Source of the DNA: Rhizoctonia solani
Taxonomy: Eukaryota > Basidiomycota > Agaricomycetes > Cantharellales > Ceratobasidiaceae
NCBI RefSeq assembly: GCF_016906535.1
Contig: NC_057375.1
Span: 248,001-312,000 of the forward strand
DNA length: 64,000 nucleotides
Direction of reading: 5' to 3'
This document shows, piece by piece, positions 30,809 through 44,066 of this stretch. The position numbers and the translations under genes were made by a program. The notes beneath the pieces are model-generated. The model was not told the origin of the DNA and ran no database searches. It saw only the letters and a list, made by a program, of their open reading frames with translations. Each line of letters begins with the position of its first letter. Positions within the stretch are counted from its first letter, which is position 1.

Positions 30809-32164
30809 ATGGCAACCCGCTCCCGGCCACCCTCTTGAGCCCGTTCCCCTGTTGATCAAGGACAGCTGGAACCCCTCTTTCCGCCAGCCTCCTCTGAGCT
30901 TGGCAAAGTATCTCTCAAGCGGGTCATCCGCCTCCTCTGGGGACTCCAATCCCAGGTTGACCGCATCAAGCGGACCCTCTTGGAACAAACCAAAATTAGC
31001 CGAGAGGTTTGGACCAATGTCAAGAACATCTTGCAAACGGTCAATACTGTCAAGGATGGGCTTGCCCAACTCCAGCACTCCCAGGGCCCCCACACCCCAG
31101 AAGAACCAAAACCTCCTGCGGTCAAGGAAACTCCCAGGGCCGCGCCCAAAGCTGAGCCTATTGGCAAGGCTCAACCATTCCTTGGGGCCCCAGCCCCTAT
31201 CATCTCCACAGGGGCTCCCAGGCGCGACCCCCTCTCATTATTCAACCCATACCCTGCCTCCTCCTTCCCTTCATGACTGGCTCCAGCCCCCCAAGGACCT
31301 CCACCAGCGCCTATCGTCACCCTGGCGCAGCCTCCAGTCCCCTCCACTGTAAGGGTGGACCACCCAGATGCCTTCAAAGGCAAAATAGGGTTGGAGGCCA
31401 AACAATGGCTAACACGCGTGTTGGCCTGGGTTTGCCTCAACCAGAGGCAGTTCCCCTTGGACCTGGAGGTCCTCAGCTTCCTTCTCATGAACATGGAGGA
31501 AGCAGCAGGGGCCTGGGCCCATCCCCACCTGGACCAACTAGGGTCCCATTGCGCACTCATCCAAACCATGGATGAGTTCAAAAACAAATTCCTGGCTGCT
31601 TTTGGCAACCCAGATGCAACCAGAGCAGCGGAGCAGAAAATCACTTCCCTCACTCAGACCGGCACTTGTGCCAAATATATTACTAAGTTCTGCACGCTGC
31701 AAATGGAACTCAACTGGAACAACGCCACGCTCTGCGGCCAATTCGCGCAAGGAATTCACTGGGAGGTCCAAAGACAGATTGCCACAAGGGAAAGGCAACC
31801 CTGAACCCTGAGGGAGCTGCAAGACGCTGCCCTCATCATTGACAATGCCCTCCGCAAGGAGCAAGCCAGCCACCCGCAACAGGGTAGTAAGCCTGGTAAA
31901 ACTTCTTCCACCCCCAACCGGGGGGCAAGTACCGGCCAACAGGCCACAAAAACCGGTCCCCTCTCCTCCAATCCCAACTATGTCTTGGAAGAGGAACGCA
32001 ACCGCCGCCGCGCAGAGGGCCTCTGTGTCAAATGCGGTAAACCAGGGCATAAGTTTGCCAAATGCCGGACTGGATGGAAGGCCACCCCCAAGGAGGATAA
32101 GGGGAAGGCTAAGGAAACCGCCAAAACTGGCAAAGACTCCAAGTACCAATCGGGAAAAGAGTAA
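30809..32164 (+). pseudogene. gag of decayed family-2 element
   Basis: The gag frame starts at ATG 30809 and stays in one frame for 1356 nt, but has TGA stops at 30836, 31274 and 31802. At least two sit where a CGA or CAA codon would be expected, which suits C-to-T decay. The capsid region (KQWLTRVLAWVCLN, FGNPDATRAAEQKI) and a CCHC knuckle (CVKCGKPGHKFAKC) are still readable. It ends at TAA 32162-32164 after a conserved G GGA AAA heptamer at 32152-32158. Confidence 0.92.
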
Positions 32165-35100
32165 GGGTACCTGCTGCCACGTGCAAGGACCCTAAGGACT
32201 CTGGGCTTATAGAATTTTGTAACATATCCAATAGCATCAATAGAATCTCCCCTCTTTTTACAATCTCAATTAAGCCAGAGAAACAAGCAGAACCACTAGA
32301 AGTCCTGATAGACTCAGGCGCCACCTCATCTTTCCTACACCCCGTACCGCCAAGGCACTACGCCTACCTCTCATAGACCTTCCCACTCCCCAAACCATCA
32401 CTATGCTCAATGGGTCAAGCCCCCAGGCAGGAAAAATCTGGAAAAAGGCCAACCTTACCTTCTCCTTTGATGGCAAACAAATGACCAAGACGTTCCTGAT
32501 CTGTAACACAGGGTCTCATGCTGCCATCTTGGGATTGAAATGGCTAGACGCCCACAACCCAGAGATTGATTGGAACTCGCGCACCTTAACCTTTCCTCAT
32601 GCCCCACCTGAACATGTGGCCATTGCCAAGGAGGAAGAAGCAGACAATAACCCCCTTGAAGGAGTCCCCTCCAAGTACCACCAGTATGCTAAGGTATTTG
32701 GAGAGGAGGAATTCAATAAGCTCCCCCCTCATTGGCACTATGACATTGCCATTGAACTCACGGAAGAAGGCCCACTCAATTCCCCATTGTATAGCATGAC
32801 TGACGCCAAGTCCGCCACACTCAAGGACTGGCTCAGGGACAAACTCAAGGCCGGAAAAATCCGCCCTAGCAAATTGTCAATCAGTTCTCCTGTCATGTTT
32901 GTACCCAAGAAGGATGGAACCCGTTGTCTGGTTGTCAATTACCGCCACCTTAACAATTGTACCAAGAAAAACGTTTACCCGCTACCCCGTCCTGACAACC
33001 TCATGGCCCAACTACGCGGTGCCAAGGTCTTTACAAAGCTTGACCTATGCTGGGGGTACAATAATGTCCAGGTAAAGGAAGGTGACAAATGGAAGACTGC
33101 CTTCCGCACTAAGTACGGCCTCTACAAGTCCCTGGTAATGACATTTGGGCTGACCAACGCCCCTGCTGCCTTCCAACACTTCATGAACAAACTGTTCAAG
33201 GACTTACTGGATGTATGCGTCATCATCTACCTTGATGATATCCTGATCTATTCCAAGGATGACGTATCACATACTCAACATGTTCATGAAGTCTTACGCC
33301 ACGTCATGGAAAACCAGCTATTCTGTAAAGCATCCAAATGCACCTTCCATGTCACGTCAGTAGAATACCTGGGAATTCTTGTATTGGATAAGGGGTTTAG
33401 CCTGGATAAGCTCAAGATCCAGGCTGTTCAGGAATGGCCCATGCCCACCAAGGTTAACAAAGTCCAGTCCTTCCTTGGGTTTGCAAACTTCCTACAACGC
33501 TTTGTTGCCAATTTCAGCCACACAGCCAGGCCATTACACAATCTGGTCAAAAAGGATACGGCCTGGAATTGGGGTACCAAGGAACAAGAAGCTTTCCAGG
33601 GTCTAAAGGATGCCATCACAGACGCGCCGGTCCTCTGTCACGCTGATCCAACCAAGCCTTACTTCTTGGAAACAGATGCATCAGGCGCAGCCTTGGGTTC
33701 CATACTCAGCCAAAGACAGGAAGATGGACGTCTACACCCACTGGGATTCTTGTCTGAATTGTTCAAAGGTGCTGAGCAAAATTACAACACACACAACAAG
33801 GAACTCCTGGCCATCATCTGTTCATTTGAGTACTGGCGTATCTTCCTGGAAGGGACTCTTCACCCCATCACAGTTTTCACGGATCATTGGAATTTGGAAT
33901 ATTGGAAGGAATCAAGAACATTTAACCGTTGCCATGCACAATGGCACCTTCTGCTAGCCGGGTACAATTTCCAGATTGTCTATTGCCCCGGGAAGCAATC
34001 AGGGAAACCAGACGCCCTTTTGCGCCGTTCAGATCACGCCAATATTCCACCTGCAGATCAAACCATGCTCCCAGACCCCATATTTGCCAACGTTGCCCTA
34101 GTAACTCCCAAAAAAGAGCTACAACGCCAGATCAAGGCTTCCCTAGACCAAGATGAATCCCTGGAAGAAATCTTGCAGTTCCTACAAAATGAGTCCAAGG
34201 CACCACCCTCCATTAAACGCGCATTTAAGGATTACAAAATGGAGGCCGGCCTATTGTTTTACCAAGGACGGATTGTAGTACCAGATGTAGGGACCCTAAG
34301 GACAGACCTACTTTGGATCTTCCACAATAGTCCATTGGCGGGCCACCCAGGCAGACAGCGGACCTTAGAATTGGTATCCAGGAACTATTACTGGCCTGGC
34401 ATCCGTGCTGACATGTACTGGCACGTTGACTCATGTGGAACCTGCCAAAGGATCCAAAAACCCAAGTACGCGTCCATCCCACCTCAACCTCTGGAACTCC
34501 CATCACGCCCTTGGCAACATGTATTGTACAATATGATAGTAGACCTGCCAAAAGACGGAAGCAACAACTCTATACTAGTCATTGTGGATAGCTTTACCAA
34601 ATACGTCATCCTGGTAGAGTGTTCCAAAAAGCTCAAAGCCACGGAACTGGCGGACCTATTTCTACGCCACGTATGGAAACGTTACGGCATGCCTGAAAAG
34701 ACAGTATCAGATTGAGGACAAGTCTTCAATGATAAATTCCTGAAAGCCCTGTACCAACGCCTGGGGATAGACCCCCACTTCTCCTCAGCCTACCATCCTC
34801 AAAGCAATGGACAGACAGAGCGCATAAACCCTACGGTTGAACATTTCTTAAGGGCTTACTCAGGAATAAATCAGAAGGACTGGGTCAAATGGTTACCAAT
34901 GGCGGAATTTGCCTACAACAATGCAGTACACAGTTCAACAGGCAAATCCCCATTCAAGGCACTGTACGGTTGGGAACCTTCCTTGACCCTGAGTAACGTA
35001 CCAACAGACGTCCCTGAGGCAGACAACTTGGCAACCCAGATGGAAGCACAATGGCGGGAAATAAAGGCTGCGCTCCAGCAATCAAAGATATGCATGATAG

Positions 35101-35585
35101 CCAGAGAAACAAGAGAACCACTTGAATTTGAAATAGGGGAAGAAGTCTGGCTAGACGCCAAGAACGTAAAACTAAAGACCCCAAGTCCCAAGCTAACCAA
35201 ACAACGGCTAGGACCCTTCAAAGTAACCAAGAAAATCTCCGACCGGGCATACCGTCTGGAACTCCCGCCAACAATGAGGATCCACAATGTCTTCTATGTA
35301 GGACTACTGTCCAAAGTCAAAAGGGACAAAAAGCGTAACTTTGAAAACCATCCTCCACCAGTCACCATAGATGGAGAGGAAGAATATGAGGTAGAAGGAA
35401 TCACGGACGCAGAAGAGAGGGAAGGGAAATGGTTCTTCCAAGTCAAATGGAAAGGATACGGCTTGGAAGAAAATACGTGGGAACCCCAAGAAAACCTAGA
35501 AAACGCGGGGAAAATTTTAAAAAAGTACAAAGAAGACATGAAAAAGAAGGCCCTTGGCGCTGCCAAGGCCCTTAGAGGGGGGCAG
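32165..35585 (+). pseudogene. pol of decayed family-2 element
   Basis: The pol frame entered by -1 shift contains an intact protease motif (LIDSGATSSF) but loses one base at about 32345 compared with the copy near 6505. From 32403 the frame is open through reverse transcriptase (YLDD kept in VIIYLDDILIY), RNase H (FLETDASGAALGSILSQ) and the integrase finger (GHPGRQRTLEL... CGTCQ), to a TGA at 34713-34715 in the integrase core, where related copies have an arginine codon. Reading resumes in frame through FSSAYHPQSNGQTE to a chromodomain (FQVKWKGYGLEENTWEPQEN, about 35430-35490). The G tract before the 3' LTR is one base shorter than at 16003, so this copy lacks the pol stop seen at 16019. Confidence 0.92.
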
Positions 35586-36155
35586 TGTTGTAGACACACT
35601 CAATACCAGGGAATTTATTCCCATTTTCTTGATTTTAAACGAAGTCAAACAGACAACATTTTCAATCACGTGACTTCGGCGCTTATATCATACGCTAAGC
35701 GCCAAGCCATGTCCCCAACTGCGCTCACCTCAGCACACGTAGCCACCTCCACTTGATGACATCATTATGACACGTCAGTGACATGTACGCATGAGTAAGG
35801 CCAACTGCGGAGCGGGGTTCTTATTTGATACAGTATTTGTTATAGCACATTTGTAATTAGCTAGCCTGTAGAATATATAAGGAGGCCAATTGACCATGGT
35901 AACACCCAGGTTGATTACCTCTTGTTGCACTCCACATACTGTACAAGGCCTTACAGCCAGTAACCACCTAGATACACGCCTTAAGCGTTGCCTCACTGTA
36001 CTTAGGTAACTTGCCAACGCCTTATAGCGTCTAGTTGCCATAGTTAGTTAGCTTGTTGTTGTAGGTAGCACCCTTGTTGCCTTAAGCAATACGTACTTAG
36101 TCCATACGGCCACAAGTGCCCGCTGCCTTGACGCCCCTTAAGGACGTCTAGGACA
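35586..36155 (+). repeat. 3' LTR of decayed family-2 element
   Basis: A 570-bp LTR preceded by AGAGGGGGGCAG and followed by the target duplication TATAC. Confidence 0.93.
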
Positions 36156-36832
36156 TATACACACAAGCCTTCAACAGCTTATCTGCGCATTTACTTTAGT
36201 GATTGACTCACTGTAAATAGCATAGGAGGTTATTTGGTGCACTAAGACCATAGGCCAGTCCCAACAGACACAGGGTAACCTATTAGTGTACTTACTGCAA
36301 CCCTGTGACCCTTGACTGTCACAGTAGTTGAGTTCAACATTGAGTATAGTGCAACAATACTGTAAGGATTGTTGTGATTGAGTGATAGTGTTTCAATCCA
36401 CCATACCCCCCATATTGTAGATAGCTTTATCTGCAATATCTCTTAAATCCTAGATATATCTTAGGTAAACCCCATAAGTCTTAAGTCTTGCTTAAGCATC
36501 CAGAAGTCCTATATGTATTAGGCAAATCCTATAAATCCTGTACATTAGTCAGGTAACCCCTTTACCTAAGGCACTATCCCAGAGACCTTAAGCATACATA
36601 CCCTTAGTCACTTAGGCTTAAGTAACACTAGTCTAAGATACTATACACAACCAACCACCTGCACTTCATAGTTGCTAGACTATTTGTTAGGAGTTGTTAT
36701 TCCTGATAACCTAGCTTATATTGTGCATATATTCTGTGCATATTTTCTGATTCTTATTACTAGTTCTTAGTTATTCCCCTATACATTTTGTATATAGTAA
36801 TTCTTTCTTACTCCTGTACTTACACAACTCTT

Positions 36833-37359
36833 AACAGGCAGGCGCTTAAGGCCATACTACTACACTGCAATCTAACTATGTAAGGCTATCTATTGTCTGA
36901 CCGCTTAAGGCAGCATCTACTGGTGTATCTACATTGACAAAGGGGCCTGAGGCCTGGGAGGTGTGGTGAGTGAGGATAGGGGGTAGGTCTGTGATACTGC
37001 TGGGGGGCCAGCTACTTAGCTGGCTATGACTGCCTCCTCAATGAATATGAGACAAGGTAAAATCAACTTGGGGTCCCCAAGCAATTTTCCTGCGGTATAT
37101 ATAGACAAGAAGGTAAATACATGTGGTCTGTGCGTGTGTGAAAAGAAGACTACATGGGAAGTAAGAAGAGTGCTGCAGGCTGTGCAGAAGTGTGGATTCC
37201 TCCTAAGTGCCCTTGGCACAGCATCTTGGTGCGGCATCTTGACATAATAAGCACCAAGATCACATGATCAAAAAACAAAAGGTATAGAGTTTGTAAAAAA
37301 TATTAAAAATAATAGAAAAATCAGGCAATTCCAATGGTATATGTTAAGAGGGTGTAACA
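36833..37359 (-). repeat. Truncated family-1 LTR
   Basis: An inverted family-1 LTR lacking its terminal TGTNGTACACCAC segment; it starts near AGGCAGGCGCTTAAGG and ends GGGTGTAACA at 37359. It contains GTAAAATCAACTTG (the primer segment) at about 37056. Confidence 0.8.
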
Positions 37360-37550
37360 GTCTCCCAAGGTTCCAAGCAACATCCTGGGGAAGCAGCATT
37401 GCATTTGGTTAGCCAGAAATCTTAGGAACATATCCAAAACAAGTGTGTGTTATGAAATTTCTGAGTGGCTGAGTAGATACTACACATGACCACTATTGGC
37501 CCAGTTTTACTGCAATTGCCCAATGGTGCCCAACAGTACCTGAGCATTTC
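37360..37550 (+). other. Unique-looking spacer
   Basis: A short stretch with no gene seen; its last five bases ATTTC are the target duplication of the outer solo LTR. Confidence 0.4.
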
Positions 37551-38151
37551 TGTCCTGGATGTCTATAAGGACGTCAAGGGTGCAGGCGCTTACAGCTGTG
37601 TGGAGTACAAGTAAGAAACCGCTTAAGGTGGTGGAGGTCTACCCTACAACGTCTAACTACTATCCTACAATGTCTAAAGCTGTAAGGGCAATGGCTAGCT
37701 ATGTAAGTACAGTGGAGTCAATGCTTAAGGCGTTGTATCTAAGTGTTTACTGCCTGTAAGGGCTTGTGTCCTAGACGTCTGTAAGGATGTTGAGGGCGCA
37801 GGCGCTTACAGCCATGTGGAGTACAATGGGAAACCGCTTAAGGCAGTGGAAATCTACCCTACAATGTCTAACTACTAAACTATGGTGTCCAAGGCCTTAG
37901 GGGCAATGGCGGGCTATGTAGGTACAGGAGTGGCAATGCTTAAGGCATTGTATCTAAGTGGTTCCTGCCTGTAAGGGCTTGTACAATAAGGGGATGCAAC
38001 AAGAGGTAATCAACCTGGGTGTTACCATGGTTGGTTGGCCTCCTTATATATTACAGAGGTGACTAATTACAAAATCAATGTACATGTGAAAGGAAGCTAA
38101 CTATTGTAAATAAGAACCCTGCTCTGCTAGCAGTCTTACTCATGCATATGA

Positions 38152-38604
38152 GTCATAACCCATATCTGGAGGGGTTATTACCATATATATCCACTGTCAA
38201 AGATATATATAGTATATATGATGCACAGTGATATATCAATAATATAAGTTGCTGGGGGACGTTGCACTCCCCCGCCCCCTAGCCGCGGGCCAATGTTAAT
38301 TCCCGCAGGCAAGGTCTGAATAATATATTATTATAGAAGAGATTATGTCATCCCCCCCCCACCTCAAATCTGTAGTAGTTTAGTATAGTATTTGATAAAG
38401 GACTGGAGGGGGGGAGGTCATGTGACCTGGACTTAGAGAATATCACTAAGTCCAGCCATGTTGACCATAAGTCTCTTATATGTGGGAACCTGGGGGTTCT
38501 GAGTGAATAAGTGCGAGTATATGCGTGTTTCCGGTGACCGTAGTGTGTACCATGAGTGCCCTGGTATGTGAATAGAGGGCACAATAGGGGTGTGGCTCAT
38601 GACA
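38152..38604 (-). repeat. 3' LTR of family-3 element
   Basis: A 453-bp LTR adjacent to the polypurine tract (GGGGGGGCAATG on the minus strand). It holds runs of eight C (38350s) and eight G (38408-38416), and several ATATATA motifs. Confidence 0.92.
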
Positions 38605-38626
38605 TTGCCCCCCCTTTTGCGCCTCT

Positions 38627-41600
38627 TTAGGGGACTTGAAGAGGTGCATATCTGTTAGAGTGAGACACACTCATATAAGCAGATTTCCCCTTTATTGTCT
38701 TCTTTTTCTTTCCTGGGGTTTTGATTTCAGTAGGTAGAGGCCCATTAGGGAACTCCTTTTTGAATCTCTCCATGATCTCAGGCAGTTGGGCAATCTTTTC
38801 AGCCCTCTCCATGGTATCCTCTAGCTCATCATATCCTTTCCATCTGACCTGATATCTCAGCCCTTCTTTGTCCTGTCTCCATGCCACAATTTTTTCCACT
38901 TCATACTCCTCTTCTCCTTACTCTGTTATGATGGGGGAGGTTTCACTTGTCTTCTGTGGAAGTCAGTGTCCTCTTTGAAGGGAGCCAGGAGGTTGAGATG
39001 GAAGACATTGTGGATCTTTATGGTGTTAGGAAGGTCTAGTCTGTAAGCATGGGATGAGATCTTTTCAGTGATAGTGAAGGGTCCGGCTTTTTTGTTGTCC
39101 AGCTTCTTTGCAGGTCTCTTTGTTTGGATGTTGGTGGTCATTAGCCACACTTTATCTCCTACTTTGTATTCCTGTCTGGGTGCCTTTTCCTTTGCTTTGT
39201 GGAACTCCATGGAGGCCTTGACTTCATCCCAGATTAGTTCCATCTGTTTGGTCATGTCTTCTGCATGTGGTACATTGGAGGTGGTAGGTGCAATACTCCA
39301 TCTTGGGTGCATTCCATACACTGTCTCAAAGGCTGATTTGCCAGTTGTAGAGTTGACTTGATTGTTGTGACAGAACTCAGCTATAGGTAGCCACTTTGCC
39401 CAATCATCTTGTGCATAGTTGCAGTAGCTGCGCAAGAATCCCTCCAACCATTGGTTTGTTCTTTCTGCCAGGCCATCTGTCTCAGGGTGATAGGCAGTAG
39501 AGTATAGAGGCTTTATTTCCAATTTCTCATATAAGGCCCTTTGGAATTCATTGTTAAATACTCTGCCTCTATCTGAGATTGTTGTCCTAGGGGTACCATG
39601 CAGTTTCCATACTTCCTTGATAAAGATTTCAGCCATTTCCTTAGCATTGGTTTTTTCTATGCAAGGGATGAAATGGGCCTGCTTTGAAAAGCGGTCTATT
39701 ACCACTAGAATACTGTCATATCCATTGGATAGTGGAAGTTTGACTATCATGTCATAGGCAATATCCTCCCAGGGCCTGCTTGGAATAGGTAGTGGTCTTA
39801 TGGGGGCTGTATGTTTGTGGCCTTTACTCCTTTGACAGTTTTCACATGATTCCACATATCTGTTTACTTGGGCTTTCATTCCTGGCCAATAGTAATCTCT
39901 TGACAGGAGTTCCAAAGTATGTGCTTGCCCTTGATGGCCAGCAATGGGGGAGTCATGGTACTGTTCTAGGAGTTCAAGTCTGATAGCCTTGCTGTCTGGT
40001 ACAAAGATTCTTTCCTCATACCATAGGAGTTCTTCTTTCCATTGGTATTTAGTAAACTGTTTTGCTACACTAGGAGGAAGTTCTTCCTTGTGTTTGACAG
40101 TGGCAATCAGTGTTTGAATTGACTCATCTTCATCCTGAGCCTCTCTGATCTGAGAAATAATGTCTGTTGTTACCTCTGCCTTCATTACCAGGAAGTGTTT
40201 AGGATCAATCATTATCTGTTCCTTGTTGGGAATGTCTAAGTGATCAGGTCTTCTTGATAGGGCATCAGGCTTTTCAGACATCTTTCCAGGTCTGTAGACA
40301 ATGTTGAAGTTGAAGGGTGCCAGGATTTGGTACCACTTTGCATGTTGCCTGTTGAAGGTGTGAGCTGTCTTCCAGTATTCCAGGTTTTTGTGATCAGTGT
40401 AGACTGTGATGGGCTCAGTTGTGCCTTCCAGGAAAAGTCTCCAATGTTCCAGGGAAGTAATGATGGCTAGTAGCTCCTTGTCATGTGTGTCATAGTTGGT
40501 CTGGGCATCATCAAAGCTCTTTGATAGGAAGGCAATAGGGTGTAGGTAGCCATCAGTGTGTCTTTGGCTAAGGACAGCACCCATAGCTACTCCAGAGGCA
40601 TCAGTTTCTAAGAAGTAAGGTTTCTGGGCATCAGGGTGAATAAGTACTGGGTCCTTTCCAATTTCCTCCTTGACTCTATCAAAGGCTTGCTGTTCAGCTT
40701 TACCCCACTTCCACTTTACTTCCTGCCTGGTAAGTAGAGTTAGGGGTTTTACAATAGTGCTGAAGTCCTTGATAAAGCATCTGTAGAAGTAGGCAAATCC
40801 TATGAAAGACTGCAGTTGCTTGACAGTCTTAGGTTCCTTCCATTCCTGTACTGCCTTGATCTTTTCTTTCTCCATGGAGATACCTTCTGGGGTAATCACA
40901 ATGCCAATATAGGTCACTTCAGTGGTGTAGAATAGGCACTTTGCAAGTTTCAGGTACAGGTTGTTGTCCCTGATTCTTCTAAGTACTTCCCTGAGATGTT
41001 TGGTGTGTTCTTCTCTATTCCTAGAGTAGATCAGTATATCATCTAAGTAGATAATCACTGACACATCAATCATGTCATGGAAAATATGATTCATCAACCT
41101 CTGGAAGATTCAAGGGGCATTTCTCAAGCCAAAGGGCATCACACAATACAGAAAGAGACCATCCTTTGTCCTGAAAGCAGTTTTCCATTCCTCTCCTGCC
41201 TTGATCCTGATGTTATTGTATCCTGACTTCAGATCAAGTTTGGAGAAAATCTTGGCATCCTTGACCTTTTCTAGAAGGTCAGACTGCAAGGGCATGGGGA
41301 ATTGATCTGTGATGGTGATGTCATTGATCTTCCTATAGTCCACTACTAGTCTCAGTCCCCCATCAGCTTTCCTCACAAAGAAGCATGGGGAAGCAATAGG
41401 AGAGTGACTTGGTTCAATTTTCCCATCCAATAGTTCCTTTTCCATATATTCCTTCATGGCTTTGGACTCTGCTGGAGACATGGGATAGGCTTTAGCAGGT
41501 TTTGGAAGGTCACTCCCTTCCTTGAAGTTAATGGAGCAGTCAAAGGATCTGTGTTGAGGGAGTTGTTTAAAGAGCTCTTCAGAGAATACATCTTGGAAGT

Positions 41601-42072
41601 CTTCTATCTCAGAAGGGAGTTCCAGTATCTCTGCCAGTTTTCCTTTCATAGGTTCCTCATCCTTGTAGCTTCATGAGAAATCCCTCCAGCAGATGGTAGG
41701 GTTGGCTTCTCTTAGCCAGGAGAGACCTAGGATGAGTGGAGTATCTCCTAGTGGCATAGCATAAAAGGTCTGTCTGAAAGTTCTCCCTTCAATGATAAGG
41801 TTTAAGATGGCCTTATATCAAATTTTTTCTTCTACTTCTTTCCCATCAATGGCTATGACTGTCCTAGGGGAGTGGAGCTCAACCAGAGGAATCTTGAGGT
41901 TCCTAGCAAAGGTAATATCCATGAAGTTTTGTGAAGAGCCAGAGTCAATAAGTGTTTTAATAGGGTCCATGATTCCCTCAATGGAAGTGTAAGTGGATAG
42001 AGTATCATTTGTTCCTTTCATAATATACACTTCATCACTATCCTCTGAGGGTTCTAGGGGAGTCTCTGACAT
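38627..42072 (-). pseudogene. pol of family-3 element
   Basis: On the minus strand the protease (TLIDSGSSQNFMDI, near 41940) ends at a stop at 41818. The reverse transcriptase start (FFVRKADGGLRLVVDYRKIND) runs to a TGA at 41110, where related proteins continue APxxFQ. YLDD is kept in VIIYLDDILIYSR (about 41048). RNase H (FLETDASGVAMGAVLSQ), the integrase finger (GHQGQAHTLELL... CENCQ) and the core (VIDRFSKQAHF, SDRGRVF, YHPETDGLAERTNQW) are open down to 38926. A stop and a frame change then separate a chromodomain (EEYEVEKIVAWRQ... YQVRWKGYDELEDTME). There are at least four disabling changes, so the copy is dead. Confidence 0.92.
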
Positions 42073-42074
42073 GG

Positions 42075-44066
42075 TTACAGAGGCCCTTGGTAATTTTTTG
42101 ACTCTATGGATTCACAATCCTCCTCTATCCTTTTCTCTGTCCCTATCTTTCCCAGTACTGGGTCAGGTTTGTAGAATTTCTCAGGGCATTGTTTTATCTT
42201 GTGAGTCTTGCTCCCACATTTTGGGCATTCACCTGCTTGGCTTCTCTTCAGAAAAGTCTCTGTAGGGAAACTCTCTGTAGGTCTATAGTTGTTGGTCCTT
42301 CCTTTCTTTAGGATACTAGGTGGTGTAGTAGTGTCCCTGATTGAAGCTGCCTGTTGAAGAATGTCATCAGTCCTGATGGCTACTTCAATGATTTGCTCCA
42401 AAGAGTAGTTGTCAATTTCAGGAGTAGTGATCTTCATGCGGATCAATTCTGACTGCAGGTTAATCTTGAGTCCCTTTTTGAAGGTGTCAATGAGAGCTTT
42501 CTCATCCCAATCAAGATCTTCCTTTAAAATTTGGAATTGACTGGCATAAATTTGTGCTGATCCAGTTTGTTTTAGGCTATTGATCTCCCTAATAGCCCTA
42601 TCTCTTTTGGATGGATCACTGAAGTTGAGTAGGAATGCTGCTTTGAATGCATTCCATGATGTCAGGTACTCATGAGGTTCATCACTGAGATGTTTCTGCA
42701 TCAGGGGACTGGCCCATTTGACTGGTTCACCCTCTCCCATATTGGTTAAGGTGGCCCTGATCTTTCTTTCATCAGTGAAGGTACCAGGGTACTCTTTGAA
42801 ATACATTTCCATCTTCATGATGAATGTTTCAGCTTCAGTACCTCTTTTTCCATTGAAGACATTTGGCTGTTTAAGTCTGGCTTCCTTTGGGATGGAGGTT
42901 CTTCTGACTGGAGAAGACTGTCTCTGTCTAGAGAGGTGAAGACTATCACCATCCTCTTACTCACTGTTGCTCTCAGTCTCAGTTCTTTCTGTTTCTGGTT
43001 CTTTAGGTAGTCCTATCTTCCTGTCTACCCCCAAAATTGCTTCCAAAAGTCTTTCCTCCATGGTAGCTATTCTGGATTCCACATCTTGAAAGAGTTGAGG
43101 CAATGCATCCACCTTGTCTTGTAGCTCCCCTACTTGATTTACAAGGTGGTTATGGGCTGTTTGAGCTGCTCTTTGCTCCTCAGAGACTTCACCTAAGCTC
43201 CTTCTTATATAGTTGGTCTGTAGGTTGAGGTCTGCTACATCTCTGCCCACTTGTCTCAGGGCAGCTGCACTTTCAGAGCTATTAGCATGTATGTATTTGA
43301 TAGGGCCCATCTTCAAGGCAATGTCATCTTTGATATCATTGATGGCACTGCTGATGGCTGCTTCTACCCTGATTTGAGGCATCACCTGATGGCTCTTGGC
43401 CTCATAGTCAGCTATAGCAGCCCTGGATAAAGGTAACCCCTGCATAGGTATCTGGGGTTGTGGTTGGTGTGCAATTAATGCTGCTGGCTGGTGACCCAGT
43501 GTTGGTTCCCCCAGCCTTTGGTCAAGCTCTACAGGGCTTGTTCTCCTACTAGATGTAATGGATGCAGGAATGCTCTGTAGGGCTGTTTCATGATACCCCA
43601 TATTGGAAGTGCTTCTTGTTCTGGCTTGTCTTATGGTGGTACCAGTAAGGTTGTGTCTCCTAAGAGTGGTATCCCCTTCCTGGGCAGTAATGTCTTCTAT
43701 AGTGACAGAAGATCTGTTGGAAGGCTGGATATGAGTGGCTGGTAGTGTAGGAGGTGTATCCTGTACTACTATGGGTTCTAAGCTAGAAGTGTCAGTAATC
43801 ACAATGCTAGGGTGTTCTACTGTACTATCATCCTCAATCACAGTAGTTTCATCCTCAGAGCCAGGCATTGATCCTGGCATGACAGATTGTCCCCTTGCTG
43901 TATAGGTAGGAGAAGAGGCTCTAGAGGTTCCTACAGATGAGGTTCCTGAGATTCCCCTCCTTCTTGCTGGTCCTTCATCAAAGGTTGAAGATCAACTAGT
44001 TCTAGTAGGGTTTCTTCTAATATCTGCACCCCCTGGGGCACTGTCAGGTTCAGGAGTGGCAGACAT
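42075..44066 (-). pseudogene. gag of family-3 element
   Basis: One minus-strand frame starts at ATG 44066 and is broken by a TGA at 43992-43994 and a TAA at 42957-42959. The N-terminal half is hydrophilic, with a predicted coiled-coil segment (VADLNLQTNYIRRSLGEVSEE). The capsid-like region (FNGKRGTEAETFIMKMEMYF, FLLNFSDPSKRDRAIREI) is followed by a CCHC zinc knuckle (CPKCGSKTHKIKQC) near 42200. Without the two stops it would encode about 663 residues, larger than the family-1 Gag (399). Confidence 0.88.

Larger units (their letters stand above)
29752..36155 (+). mobile_element. Decayed family-2 Ty3/gypsy element
   Basis: A 6404-bp element with 570-bp LTRs (29752-30321 and 35586-36155) and target duplication TATAC (29747-29751 and 36156-36160). 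By eye the LTRs differ at 16 positions, 15 of them transitions and about nine of those CG versus TG/CA. Gag has three in-frame stops and pol has a frameshift plus a stop. Confidence 0.95.
29500..36832 (+). repeat. Dispersed LTR-like repeat, copy 2, split by a family-2 element
   Basis: Pieces 29500-29751 and 36156-36832 match 3674-3735 joined to 16597-17440. The repeat is interrupted by the element at 29752-36155 and ends next to a truncated family-1 LTR at about 36833. Confidence 0.65.

Noticed and set aside
29752..36155. Classical RIP
   Set aside because: Changes are concentrated at CG rather than CA sites and are far too few for RIP; methyl-CpG decay explains them better.
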